Positions 24,246-33,398 of a stretch of 64,000 nucleotides of DNA are shown in pieces. Numbering within the stretch: position 1 is the stretch's first letter; every line of letters begins with the position of its first letter. Location: positions 99,617 through 163,616 of the forward strand of contig JAIUOA010000005.1 of NCBI GenBank assembly GCA_020161295.1. The letters are read 5' to 3'. Made by a program: the position numbers and the translations under genes. Under the pieces are notes generated by a model that was given only the letters and a program-made list of their open reading frames with translations, did not search any database and was not told the origin of the DNA. Source of the DNA: Bacillota bacterium. GTDB taxonomy: Bacteria > Bacillota > Clostridia > Peptostreptococcales > Acidaminobacteraceae.

Positions 24246-27200
24246 TTAGCTCATAAATTTATCACTTATTTCTTTAAGAAAGTAGATGTTTCCTTGATGA
24301 TACTTATTACATATTTTTGATGTTTTATCATTAATTTCATCAATATTCCATTCAAAAAAACACTTAATTATTTCAACAATCTCACACTCTGGATAACTAG
24401 GCAATGAATTGTCTGTCATGATATCAAACAAACTTACAAGTTTCATTTTATTATCATCCGTTGTAACATTTACACAATGCTTTTTAATAGCGTTAATTGC
24501 ATCGTGAGAATTGTACTCAACTTCAACATATTTTATAGCAATGCAATAAAATTCATAAATCCAATTTTCATAGGGTTCAATATATTCTAAAAACCGTACG
24601 CTTTCAGATAAAAGTGACTTTTCAGCAGCTGTCAGCCTATCTAAACACCGAATTTTATTACCATATGCTTTCATAAAGGATACTAAAACCGATTTGGTAT
24701 CTTCTATAATTTCTTCATCAGGTATATGGCTTAAAAACTCCCGTTGTAAATTTGATATAATGTCTATATTCCAATTATCAATCAAACTTAAATAAACCAA
24801 ATCGCTTGAACCCTCAAAAGAATTGTATAAAGCAATAAAAAGATGCCTTGCAATTAAATTTGAAATGTCCTCTTTCTTAAACGAATATTTGAATGCTTTA
24901 ATATAGTTTTCCTTCATTAATTGGAATAATTTCACATTAAGATTTCCACTTACAAAACCCTCAAAATAAGCTTCCCAACTGATTGTAAAATCTTTTAATT
25001 TTGATATTTGATCAAGTAAAAAATTATTGCTAAGATAGTCAATATTTACGGAATAAAGGCCCATTAATGTATAAGCCTCCAGTGCACATTCATCCAACAG
25101 TGACTTAAATTTCTTTTCTAAATCAATATCCCATTTGCCATCTGTTACATTATTTCGTTTACCATATAAAGACAAAACAATCAACGTATCAATAAAATCT
25201 CCTCTAACTGTTCTATGTGAATATGAAACATAACAATCTTTATATTCCGCTTCAATCTCTAAAGGCAAATTATTCAAAATCTCTAAAACTATCTCTTTTG
25301 ATAAGTAATAATTATTAGTTTCGTATGACATTTTGTCACTTCTACAACCAGACTCAATCAACTTTGAAATCGAATACAATACCCATTTGTATGTTGCTTT
25401 ATGGTGACTACTATAAACTTCATATGTTCCATTCCAAAAGCCCTCATCAGTGATGTAATCATAAATGTAATTTTGTAATTTTGACCAATCAAATCCTCCT
25501 TTATTATTCCAAACATTATTCAAAGCGTTTAAAATTTCTGCTACATAATGATAACCCAGTTTTTTAAAACAATTCAAATGAGATACAATAAGTTCAGGAT
25601 TGTTTTCAACAAAATTTTTAAGCACATTTCCTAACCCTTCAACTGTAGGACCATCCCATCCATTTTCTTTGAAATCTCTTAAAACCGTACTTAGCTCACT
25701 AATTGTCATACCTGTCATTTCATCAATTGTAATTGGAGATCTTGCTGTGTATGATCCAACTATTATTGGACCAATACTTGCCGCCAGTACAGGTTTGAAA
25801 TCTCCACTATATTTTTGAGTTATCTGATCTCTGATACTATTAAATCTCTCAATCTTATTTAACGCATTTATTCTTTTTAATTTCCATACGTCTACATACC
25901 TGTCTTCCTCATCCATTTTAAAATGTATTTGCGGTCCATTTTCAATAAAAGTATTAATCAAGCAGAATTCTTCTTCGTTTAACTTTTCAATTTGCTCCAA
26001 AACAACTCGAAGTTCATCACCAAATGCTGAATTCCCAAAAACAATGCGTCCTCTTTCACTTTTTAACAATTTCCAAAACTCTGACTTATATATGTGGTAT
26101 TTTTTTCCAACATTATAAAGAACTATCTTTTGAAAAATAAATAAATTCTCAATCATATACCTCTCAAATACAGTTAATGCAACATCCATATTAATATTAT
26201 CTAAAATGCGTAATAGAATATCAAGAATGCCTTCATAACTGTGTATATGATACTTTTTAGATTCATATAACGAATGATATGTACCCTCACTAAGAAACCC
26301 CAAAATTAGCTTACTAATCTTCTCATTCATATCTGAAGGTAAATTTTCAATTTTAAAGTCTATTGTTAATTTTTCTATTGCAGTTTTGGCATATTCTTCT
26401 ACATTTGAATTCTTATTCAACACATACTCAAAATTATTCCTTTTGCTGATGCTTTCTCCTAATTCATGAGCGTCTACATCAACTGCATCTACAATATTTA
26501 TTATTAAGTTATTTTGTTTTTCAAAAATCTTGATCAACCATTGGGTATTATCATACTCAAAATTAAATTGATGATTTGTTTCGTTAAATTTTGCCTTCAG
26601 TATTTCTTCAATTTCATCAATAACATTTTCAAAACATTTTTCAGCAATATTTCTAATTAGTTCATCGTCAAAAACCTTATCAAGATAATAATTGTCTCGT
26701 CTATTTAGTGCTGAATCAGAAAAAACTCTTAAAAGCATTGTTGTTATCAATCCTAATTTCTCATTATCTGTATCATTATTTGATTTTAAAAACTTAGATA
26801 CTATCGATTCTCTCAATTGTATAATTACAAAATCATGCTGTATTCTCGTGTATTTCCAAGCCTGTATTGATTGTATAAGCTCTTTTGATATGAAATTGTT
26901 ATTAATACTTCCTATCATAGATATAAAAGTACGATGAACATGATAATTTTCTATATGAAAGCCTTTACCATCTACATATGTTGAAGTATTAAAAATAATC
27001 CGAATAAGTCTATCACAAATATTTCTGTCATTAGAATATTTATTCGAAAGATTTATCAAATAATTTGAAGGAAACCAAGGCGGTACTCGATATCCGCCCT
27101 CTACCGATACTAAGTTAGGAATATTGCTTGGTGAGAAATAACCTCTTATATCAAGCTCAACAAACCAGGCAAACGGAAAATCTTCTTCTGCTAATCTCTT

Positions 27201-28295
27201 GAAAAGATACACTTCTAGAGACTTATCTTGATTTAATAAATCACATACTGAATTAATTGGAAAATTGGGTTCTGTTTTTGATTTATTCAGTTCATGATCA
27301 ATAAGTCTCATCATTCTTGTGAAATCTCTATTGTTTGATACTTTACTTAAATATTTAGACCAGTTCTCAATTATGTCAATTAACTGATCATATCCTCTTT
27401 CTGTAATATCATATGGTATCAGTTCTGTATTAAACTGCGAAAAATAACTATCTAAATGTTCGGTAATTTTAAAATCTTCTCTATACGCATTATAAAGCAT
27501 ATAATGTTTTTTAACCTCAGCAGGATCATTATTTTTGGAGAGCATAAATTCAAGTATTTCTAATTCTTCAAGACCATATCCCATAAATAGAACAACATAG
27601 TCACTATTAAAGATTCGATCTAATAAATTTAATAAATTTGTTTTCCCATTTCTAATGCTATATGTACTTAAATAGTCCGTAAGCGTTACAAGCATTGTAG
27701 ATTCATCCTTTACGCTTCCGTGTATGTGTATGACATTGCCATTACATAGTTTAGATGTTAAAAAATCAGAGTCAACATACAAAATTTCATTTCTAATCGT
27801 ATTACTATTGACTGAAGTATCTGAATTCGTACTGATTTCTGATTTTGTCTTTAAACTTTCATTTACTTGAAGGTCAAAACATGTATCATAATTTGTTGTG
27901 ACAAAAATTGCATTTGTTGAGTATAGGTTTCCAAATATCTTTTCATATTTTTCTTTGCTTGTATCGTCTATTTCGAACATTCCTGATGCCTTATACTCAT
28001 TTAGTTCTTCTGAAGTAAGACGTTTATTATTAAATTCAGTATCAACAATTGATTTACAAATGCTCAATACTTTTTTAGGGTCACCCAATTTGGCCAGTTC
28101 GTTCTTTGTTCTGAAATTTATAAACCCTTTCTTATAAACAAATTCTAGTCTCTTGTGAGCAAACCCACTCCATAAAGGCAAACCGATCAATGCGGATACT
28201 CCAGCCCCAACAAAAATCACCAACCTCCCCGTCTTAGCAGCTTCAATAATTTGAGGATAATGTTCAATATTTGGCATTTCTTTTACATCCTTCAT
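24246..28295 (-). CDS. very large SIR2-domain protein, probable anti-phage NADase
   Basis: A 1349-residue protein. The N-terminal SIR2-like domain (about residues 10-320) has the NAD-binding GAGVS at 30-34, TTNYD at 132-136, the probable catalytic His191 (IHIHGSVKD) and MGYGLEE near 238-244. There is no sirtuin zinc motif, as in defence-associated NADases. The following thousand residues are helix-rich and contain no Walker A motif I can see; they may be a sensor or scaffold, as in DSR-type proteins, but are longer than the roughly 1000-residue DSR2. ATG 28295 has GGAGG seven bases upstream. It sits inside a mobilizable element between transfer regulators, typical of cargo. Abortive infection by NAD depletion is inferred. 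Confidence 0.75.
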   Translation of the reverse strand: MKDVKEMPNIEHYPQIIEAAKTGRLVIFVGAGVSALIGLPLWSGFAHKRLEFVYKKGFINFRTKNELAKLGDPKKVLSICKSIVDTEFNNKRLTSEELNEYKASGMFEIDDTSKEKYEKIFGNLYSTNAIFVTTNYDTCFDLQVNESLKTKSEISTNSDTSVNSNTIRNEILYVDSDFLTSKLCNGNVIHIHGSVKDESTMLVTLTDYLSTYSIRNGKTNLLNLLDRIFNSDYVVLFMGYGLEELEILEFMLSKNNDPAEVKKHYMLYNAYREDFKITEHLDSYFSQFNTELIPYDITERGYDQLIDIIENWSKYLSKVSNNRDFTRMMRLIDHELNKSKTEPNFPINSVCDLLNQDKSLEVYLFKRLAEEDFPFAWFVELDIRGYFSPSNIPNLVSVEGGYRVPPWFPSNYLINLSNKYSNDRNICDRLIRIIFNTSTYVDGKGFHIENYHVHRTFISMIGSINNNFISKELIQSIQAWKYTRIQHDFVIIQLRESIVSKFLKSNNDTDNEKLGLITTMLLRVFSDSALNRRDNYYLDKVFDDELIRNIAEKCFENVIDEIEEILKAKFNETNHQFNFEYDNTQWLIKIFEKQNNLIINIVDAVDVDAHELGESISKRNNFEYVLNKNSNVEEYAKTAIEKLTIDFKIENLPSDMNEKISKLILGFLSEGTYHSLYESKKYHIHSYEGILDILLRILDNINMDVALTVFERYMIENLFIFQKIVLYNVGKKYHIYKSEFWKLLKSERGRIVFGNSAFGDELRVVLEQIEKLNEEEFCLINTFIENGPQIHFKMDEEDRYVDVWKLKRINALNKIERFNSIRDQITQKYSGDFKPVLAASIGPIIVGSYTARSPITIDEMTGMTISELSTVLRDFKENGWDGPTVEGLGNVLKNFVENNPELIVSHLNCFKKLGYHYVAEILNALNNVWNNKGGFDWSKLQNYIYDYITDEGFWNGTYEVYSSHHKATYKWVLYSISKLIESGCRSDKMSYETNNYYLSKEIVLEILNNLPLEIEAEYKDCYVSYSHRTVRGDFIDTLIVLSLYGKRNNVTDGKWDIDLEKKFKSLLDECALEAYTLMGLYSVNIDYLSNNFLLDQISKLKDFTISWEAYFEGFVSGNLNVKLFQLMKENYIKAFKYSFKKEDISNLIARHLFIALYNSFEGSSDLVYLSLIDNWNIDIISNLQREFLSHIPDEEIIEDTKSVLVSFMKAYGNKIRCLDRLTAAEKSLLSESVRFLEYIEPYENWIYEFYCIAIKYVEVEYNSHDAINAIKKHCVNVTTDDNKMKLVSLFDIMTDNSLPSYPECEIVEIIKCFFEWNIDEINDKTSKICNKYHQGNIYFLKEISDKFMS

Positions 28296-28415
28296 TCTTA
28301 ACCTCCACATACAAACTTATTCTAATAAATAAATGTAATTTGATATTAACGCAACAGCATCATAAATATCAACTTATTAAAGCGCTCTGAAATATACAAT
28401 CTGATTTCAATAAAC

Positions 28416-29234
28416 TTATAAAGCCTTAACATATTTCAATTCAACAAATTCTTTTTCTATCATTAATGATTTCTCGGTTTCCTTGACCTTAACGCGTAAT
28501 AAAATTTCATCCTCTCCAAACTCAAAGTTTTCAATTGGAAAACGGTTTAAGATCTCGTCTGTTAACTCTGTCACTTGAAAGCGAATTTCATTTATTGTTC
28601 CGCCATATCGCTTACCAAATTCTACTGGCAACTCTCTACGTGTAAAGCACTTAGTTTTAATATCAATATCTTTCATTCTAGCCAAATACACTTCTTCAAA
28701 ACAATCTGTCTTAATATGTCTTACTAAAAGATTCCAGACATCCCCTTTTAGCCGTAATTCATAAGGCTCTACACGATATTTTATAAACTTCAAGTTAGTA
28801 AAATAATCAAACTCAATCACTCTTTTTTCAATAATTGCGACTTTCACTTGATGAAACTTATCCTGGATATCCAACGCAATGTCATCCGTGTTAATCCACA
28901 GCGTAGCTGCTTCATTAAAATATTGTTTGAGCAACTTTAATGCATAATCCAATTGAGCATTTGGCAGTTTCTTAATCTCATCCAACGCTTTCATCAGCAC
29001 CACTTCTTCAGATACTGTCAATTTGGTTTTGTTAATCGCATAGTTATCGCTCAGAACAATTCCACCACCAATACCTTGTTGCATTGATATTGGTACACCC
29101 GCTTCGGCTAAAGTTTCAACATCTCGATAAATGGTTTTGGTAGATACACCAAAATGATCCGCAATGTCCTGCGCTTTTTGTTGTCTATTGTTTAGTAGTA
29201 GGTAAATCATTTCAATAATTCTACTAGTTCTCAT
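28416..29234 (-). CDS. YafY-type regulator: HTH_11 plus WYL domain
   Basis: A 272-residue regulator. An N-terminal DeoR-like HTH (about residues 1-60, DIADHFGVSTKTIYRDVETLAEAG) is followed by a WYL domain (about 115-200, VIEFDYFTNLKFIKYRVEPYEL) and a C-terminal WCX extension. WYL domains sense nucleic acids or nucleotides, and these regulators often control defence genes. It stands 121 bases upstream of the SIR2 gene in the same orientation, so could govern it. ATG 29234 has GGAG seven bases upstream. Confidence 0.88.
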   Translation of the reverse strand: MRTSRIIEMIYLLLNNRQQKAQDIADHFGVSTKTIYRDVETLAEAGVPISMQQGIGGGIVLSDNYAINKTKLTVSEEVVLMKALDEIKKLPNAQLDYALKLLKQYFNEAATLWINTDDIALDIQDKFHQVKVAIIEKRVIEFDYFTNLKFIKYRVEPYELRLKGDVWNLLVRHIKTDCFEEVYLARMKDIDIKTKCFTRRELPVEFGKRYGGTINEIRFQVTELTDEILNRFPIENFEFGEDEILLRVKVKETEKSLMIEKEFVELKYVKAL

Positions 29235-29328
29235 AGTCGGTCTCCAAATCATATACTTAGTCTATTAGTTCTATTTAAATCGGATTTCTAGTGATATTTC
29301 ATTCTTTATTACCATTTTATAATAAGAC

Positions 29329-29363
29329 ATTTCAAATGTACACTTTTAAACTAAATTTGAAAT
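29329..29363. promoter_or_regulatory. inverted repeat upstream of the WYL and mobilization genes
   Basis: ATTTCAAAT (29329-29337) and ATTTGAAAT (29355-29363) are exact reverse complements 17 bases apart, between the divergent WYL regulator and small membrane protein genes. A regulator-binding site is likely; a weak hairpin is the alternative. Confidence 0.4.
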
Positions 29364-29456
29364 CCCCTCTTTTAAACAAGACTATATTTTTGTCTTGTTT
29401 ATTTTATGTCTTTTATCTATACTTACATTGAGAGATTTAATATTAAGGGGACTACG

Positions 29457-29771
29457 ATGAAAATATTATGCAACATTTTGCTACTGCCAGCTAAACTCGT
29501 ATTCATTATAGGATATGTTCTATCAACGCTTGGAGTCATCTTCGCTTCCATTTTCGAGGTATTATCAAATGTGATTTTGGGAAAAATCATATCAATATGC
29601 ATAATTATAATCCTAGCTTCATCCATTCTTTATGGTTCAAAGTTAACTGATAACTCTGCACTCAGTGCAGCACTGATCTTTTTTTCTATTACGGTGGTTA
29701 CGGCTTTGGCTCCGGTTTTATTTAAAGGGTTGCAGTCTTTCTTTAAAAAGGGTTTATCTTTTTGGTTCTAA
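29457..29771 (+). CDS. small three-helix membrane protein of the mobilization module
   Basis: A 104-residue protein with three hydrophobic helices (about residues 5-35, 38-60 and 65-88) and a basic amphipathic tail (FKGLQSFFKKGL). It begins at ATG 29457 after AAGGGG. It precedes the candidate oriT and MobC in the same direction, so it belongs to the mobilization module. I recall similar short membrane proteins next to MobC in Clostridia IMEs, without a known role. Confidence 0.55.
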   Translation: MKILCNILLLPAKLVFIIGYVLSTLGVIFASIFEVLSNVILGKIISICIIIILASSILYGSKLTDNSALSAALIFFSITVVTALAPVLFKGLQSFFKKGLSFWF

Positions 29772-29789
29772 ATCTTATTAGCAAGCACA

Positions 29790-29869
29790 GGAAGTGTAGC
29801 CACACTTCCGATATTCCCACTACTTCCCCCTGGTCAGAATTGTGAATGCTTGTTGGGGAGTATCCCCAA
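29790..29869. other. candidate origin of transfer (oriT)
   Basis: Upstream of mobC there are two perfect hairpins. GGAAGTGT-AGCC-ACACTTCC lies at 29790-29809 and TTGGGGA-GTA-TCCCCAA at 29853-29869. Between them is a C-run-rich segment (TACTTCCCCCTGGTCAG). An inverted repeat followed by a non-palindromic stretch next to MobC/relaxase genes is the usual layout of an oriT. The nick site cannot be assigned without a homologue. Confidence 0.45.
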
Positions 29870-29904
29870 TCCCCTATTAAAATTTGAAAGGATTAACACA
29901 TACT

Positions 29905-30234
29905 ATGGCGAATCGATCAAGACCAATAAACATACATGTAATGGTGACTGAAGAAGAAAAAAACATTATTGAAGAGCGAAGTAAGCTGGCTGGCTTTAAG
30001 AATACTGGTGCTTATATGCGAAAAATTGCAATTGATGGTCGTATTTTTAAAATTGATCATTCGCCATTACAAGAACTGTCCTCGCATATGACCAGAGTCT
30101 CCACTAACATTAATCAAATTGCAAAGCGCGTTAATTCTACAGATTCCATTTATAAAAATGACGTTCAAGAATTAAAGGAGATGACTGAAGACATATGGCA
30201 ATCACTAAAATCCATCCTATCAAAACTACCCTAA
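29905..30234 (+). CDS. mobC: MobC-like relaxosome accessory protein
   Basis: A 109-residue protein with an N-terminal ribbon-helix-helix (INIHVMVTEEEKNIIEERSKLAGFKNTGAYMRKIAI) and a MobC-type C-terminal segment (THMTRVSTNINQIAKRVN-like, here SSHMTRVSTNINQIAKRVN). It binds oriT DNA and helps the relaxase. The TTG at 29884 is in frame, but ATG 29905 follows AAAGGA at about twelve bases. The relaxase gene begins inside its 3' end (40-base overlap), so expression is coupled. Confidence 0.85.
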   Translation: MANRSRPINIHVMVTEEEKNIIEERSKLAGFKNTGAYMRKIAIDGRIFKIDHSPLQELSSHMTRVSTNINQIAKRVNSTDSIYKNDVQELKEMTEDIWQSLKSILSKLP

Positions 30235-31547
30235 ACTTAAGCATAGATTACATCTGTGATGCTACAAAGACGGATGAGGCAATCTTGATTTCTTCATACA
30301 AGTGCGGTCACAAAACAGCAGCACTTCAATTTGAAAACACAAAAGAAGTCATGAATAGTTCGTGCAAGAATATTGCTAGGCATTTGATACAATCCTTTAT
30401 GCCTGGTGAAGTTACGCCTTCTCTCGCTCATGAGATTGGTCAAAAACTATGTGAAATGCATTTAAAAGGCAAATACGAATATGTCATGACCACTCACATT
30501 GACAAGGGTCATATTCATAACCATATCATTTTTAACAATGTTAGTTTTGTTGATGGAAAAGCCTATATTTCGAACAAAAAAAGTTACCATCAAATTAGAA
30601 GTGAGAGTGATCAAATTTGTAAGGACAATGGTCTTTCAATTTTATCTGGTGTCGATCAACAAAATTACAATAAGACAAAAGGGAAATCATATAAAGAATA
30701 CCAAGAACTTAAGGCTGGTAACAGCTACAAAGCTAAACTGAAATATACGATCGACCTTGCAATCAAGAAATCTAGGGACTGGGATGCGTTTATCAATTTC
30801 ATGCACGACCATGGCTACGAAATAAAACATGGTGTACATATATCATTCAGAGCTTCAAATCAAGAACGTTTCACTAGAGCAAAGACGATTGGACCAGATT
30901 ATTCAGAAGAACGTATTAAAGAACGTATAGAAAATCGAGCAAGTGGCAAAATGATTCACAATTCCAAACAACGAACACCTATTAAAGTTGTTGATATATC
31001 TTCAAACCGACTTGCATCAGAATCAGCTGGTTTTGCAAGATGGTTAAAACTTCAAAATCTTAAAAACATGGCTAAAACATGGCAAAGTGTCAATCAAAAT
31101 AATATTGGTGACATCGAGTCCTTTTATTCACATGTCGCAAAAATTCATGACGACTTTATAAAAATTCAAGGTGATCTTAAAAGCGTTGAACTGAAGATTA
31201 TTGAAACAGCCGATCAGATTAAAAATATAAACACGTACAAAAAATACAAAAGCATCTATACCGGTTATCAAAATTCTACCGATAAAGATGCTTATCTCCG
31301 TATGCATGAAAGTAAGATTATTTTGTTTGAAGCTGCCAGAGAATCACTGGGTTCAATAATTAGTAAACTATCGACAGATTTGATTTCTACACTTGAAAAG
31401 AGAATTAAAGAACTTACTTTAGAATCAGAAAATTTGATGGTTTTTCTCGTTGAACACAAGAAAAAAGTTTCAGAGGTTAATCAATTGAAGAATAATTTGC
31501 ATACCTACATGAAAGGATTCCGTAATACTGACCAAATTGACCGGTAA
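30195..31547 (+). CDS. relaxase (MobA/VirD2 family mobilization nuclease)
   Basis: A 450-residue relaxase. The N-terminal domain ends in the metal-binding histidine triad HIDKGHIHNHIIFN (H101, H106, H108, H110), with tyrosines upstream (Y20, Y35) as nucleophile candidates. SKKSYHQIRSESDQICKDNGL follows. The C-terminal half is charged and predicted coiled-coil. It nicks oriT and pilots one strand into a recipient through a helper conjugation system. No type IV coupling protein or VirB-type gene lies nearby, so the element is mobilizable, not self-conjugative. Confidence 0.88.
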   Translation: MAITKIHPIKTTLNLSIDYICDATKTDEAILISSYKCGHKTAALQFENTKEVMNSSCKNIARHLIQSFMPGEVTPSLAHEIGQKLCEMHLKGKYEYVMTTHIDKGHIHNHIIFNNVSFVDGKAYISNKKSYHQIRSESDQICKDNGLSILSGVDQQNYNKTKGKSYKEYQELKAGNSYKAKLKYTIDLAIKKSRDWDAFINFMHDHGYEIKHGVHISFRASNQERFTRAKTIGPDYSEERIKERIENRASGKMIHNSKQRTPIKVVDISSNRLASESAGFARWLKLQNLKNMAKTWQSVNQNNIGDIESFYSHVAKIHDDFIKIQGDLKSVELKIIETADQIKNINTYKKYKSIYTGYQNSTDKDAYLRMHESKIILFEAARESLGSIISKLSTDLISTLEKRIKELTLESENLMVFLVEHKKKVSEVNQLKNNLHTYMKGFRNTDQIDR

Positions 31548-31989
31548 AAAAAGCAGTTCAACCATTATTTCTTTGATTTTATATAGTCAATTGATATATC
31601 ACTATTCTTACTGCATTGCCAATAACTGCTTCCAGAATTTAATTCGCAATCGCGGTCTAATTATAAATAAATGACTTTCATCCAATATTAAATTCAGTAT
31701 AATTTCCACTGAAAAACGCATAGAAACTCTATAATCATTTTTTTCTGATTGGATTTCCTTTTTAATTAATAATTGAAAAGACAAATAAACAAAGCTGCAA
31801 TGAATATTATCAGCCCCAAAGAATGTAGCTCTGTGTATTATTCTACATATGTACAAATACTGACCCTTGTTTACTTATTATAAAATGAATAAACTACTAT
31901 TACAAACTATTAATCTAAATTAGTTTAGTTAGTTAAAATTGCTTCATTGTACAACATTTAGATAAACAAAACAAGCGAGGGATTAATGA
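31548..31989. other. intergenic region between relaxase and polyprenyl synthase genes
   Basis: About 440 AT-rich bases with no credible gene. The minus-strand frame of 82 codons at 31608-31856 has no ribosome binding site and an unconvincing composition. No clear terminator or attachment site was seen. The transition from relaxase to lipid genes takes place here. Confidence 0.5.
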
Positions 31990-32727
31990 GTGAGCAAAGT
32001 AGAAAATTCTTTACCAAAGCATATAGCAATTATTGTAGATGGTAATAGGCGATGGGCGACTAATAATGGATTTGATAAAAAAACAGGTCACAAAATGGGC
32101 TTTGATAATTTAGAAAAAATTATTCGTTATGCCACTGAGAAAAATATTGCTTATCTGAGTTTGTATGTTTTTTCCACAGAAAATTTTAAAAGGGATTCAG
32201 ATGAAGTAGATTATTTAATGAGAATATTTACTCATGATTTTCGTCGTCAGGCAAGTAGATTGAATGAAAAGAATATAAAGATTATTTTTTCAGGTAAGAG
32301 AAATAACCTATCAGAAAAACTAAATTATTCAATTAGATTTATGGAAAATTTAACTAAAGAGAATACAAAAACTGTTGTGAATTTTTGCTTGAACTACGGT
32401 GGAAGATCTGAAATTGCAGATGCCTGTAAGAATATTAGTTTAGATGTATTAAGAAATATAATCAGTATTGATGAAATTAACGAAGATATTATAGATAAGT
32501 ACATGTATAATCATTTGCCTCCGATTGATTTAATGATTAGAACAAGTGGAGAACAAAGAATTAGCAACTTCATGCTTTGGCAGCTAGCTTATTCAGAATT
32601 GTATTTCACTGATAAATGCTTTCCCGATTTTAGTACAAATGATTTTGACATTGCTTTAAAAGATTTTAATCTAAGAGATAGAAGATTTGGATGCAATAGT
32701 CAAGGTAATAAAAGCATTGAAATTTAA
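31990..32727 (+). CDS. cis-prenyltransferase (undecaprenyl diphosphate synthase family)
   Basis: A 245-residue cis-prenyltransferase with the family signatures IVDGNRRWA (D17), NYGGRSEI and RTSGEQRISNF (R184, R190, with the Glu at 203 in LAYSELYF). These enzymes extend all-trans allylic diphosphates with IPP to long-chain polyprenyl diphosphates. Housekeeping UppS genes sit with cdsA and dxr; this one sits in AT-rich cargo, so it is a second copy. It starts at GTG 31990 after GCGAGGG; an ATG at 31986 is in another frame. Its natural product may differ in chain length, which is inference. Confidence 0.88.
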   Translation: MSKVENSLPKHIAIIVDGNRRWATNNGFDKKTGHKMGFDNLEKIIRYATEKNIAYLSLYVFSTENFKRDSDEVDYLMRIFTHDFRRQASRLNEKNIKIIFSGKRNNLSEKLNYSIRFMENLTKENTKTVVNFCLNYGGRSEIADACKNISLDVLRNIISIDEINEDIIDKYMYNHLPPIDLMIRTSGEQRISNFMLWQLAYSELYFTDKCFPDFSTNDFDIALKDFNLRDRRFGCNSQGNKSIEI

Positions 32728-32740
32728 TCCAATTAATTAT

Positions 32741-32881
32741 GGCTCTGTCACTACTTATAATTGATAAAATGAATATTTAATCACAATCCTTCAAAAATTT
32801 TACGAAAAATCTGACTTGCTACGTATAAATATCTTAACTTTTTAAATTCATATAAAACCAGTTGATAATTGCGACAGAGCC
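32741..32881. mobile_element. 141-bp MITE-like element with IS6-type ends
   Basis: The element begins GGCTCTGTC (32741) and ends with its reverse complement GACAGAGCC (32881), recalling IS6-family ends such as GGCTCTGTTGCAAA. The flanks are TTAATTAT (32733-32740) and TTAATTAA (32882-32889), an 8-base near-duplication with one mismatch, which fits IS6-type 8-bp target duplication. The interior is AT-rich with no gene. Confidence 0.55.
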
Positions 32882-32993
32882 TTAATTAATTTGATTATTA
32901 CATTTGACAGAGAATAAAATATTTAACTCAAATTCGGATTTTGGATATTAGTGTGATAAATAAATTAAATAATAAAACGGGAGGTATATAATT

Positions 32994-33305
32994 ATGTCAG
33001 AGATTAACCATGCGTTTAAAAATTTATTTCTAAGTAGCATCGGTGCAATGGTTTTAACAGCTGAAAAATCTAAATCTTTAATGGAGCAGCTTATTAACAA
33101 AGGGGAAATAACAATCGAACAAGGTAAAATTTTAAATCAAGAATTAAAAAGAAATATTGAATGGGTAATAAGTGAAACCTCTACCACATCAGGTGAACAT
33201 GTAACTTTTGAAGAAATACTGAGTGAAGTTGAACAATTAAACACTGAAGATTTAAAGACATTACATGATAAGTTAAATAAAATGATTACTACTAATCATA
33301 GTTGA
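32994..33305 (+). CDS. phasin-family-like amphipathic protein
   Basis: A 103-residue protein with an N-terminal amphipathic helix (HAFKNLFLSSIGAMVLTAEKSKSLMEQLINKGEITIEQGKIL) and a second helical half. This is the pattern of the short phasin-like proteins annotated next to UbiB/AarF genes in Firmicutes. Such proteins bind lipid or polymer surfaces. It begins after GGGAGGT and precedes the UbiB-type gene by 93 bases. No polyhydroxyalkanoate synthase is near, so a PHA role is not supported here. Confidence 0.6.
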   Translation: MSEINHAFKNLFLSSIGAMVLTAEKSKSLMEQLINKGEITIEQGKILNQELKRNIEWVISETSTTSGEHVTFEEILSEVEQLNTEDLKTLHDKLNKMITTNHS

Positions 33306-33398
33306 CAGATCACAATAAAAACAACTTCCTCAAAAAAAATAGTTAACAATTTTTTCAGTATTTTGGGGTGAGTCAAAAAGAATTCTGTTGGGGATGAT

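Noticed and set aside
31608..31856. Minus-strand frame of 82 codons
   Set aside because: No ribosome binding site, no recognisable motif and a composition like random AT-rich DNA.
32994..33305. Polyhydroxyalkanoate granule phasin
   Set aside because: No PhaC, PhaB or PhaZ gene in the window; the similarity is limited to an amphipathic helix pattern.
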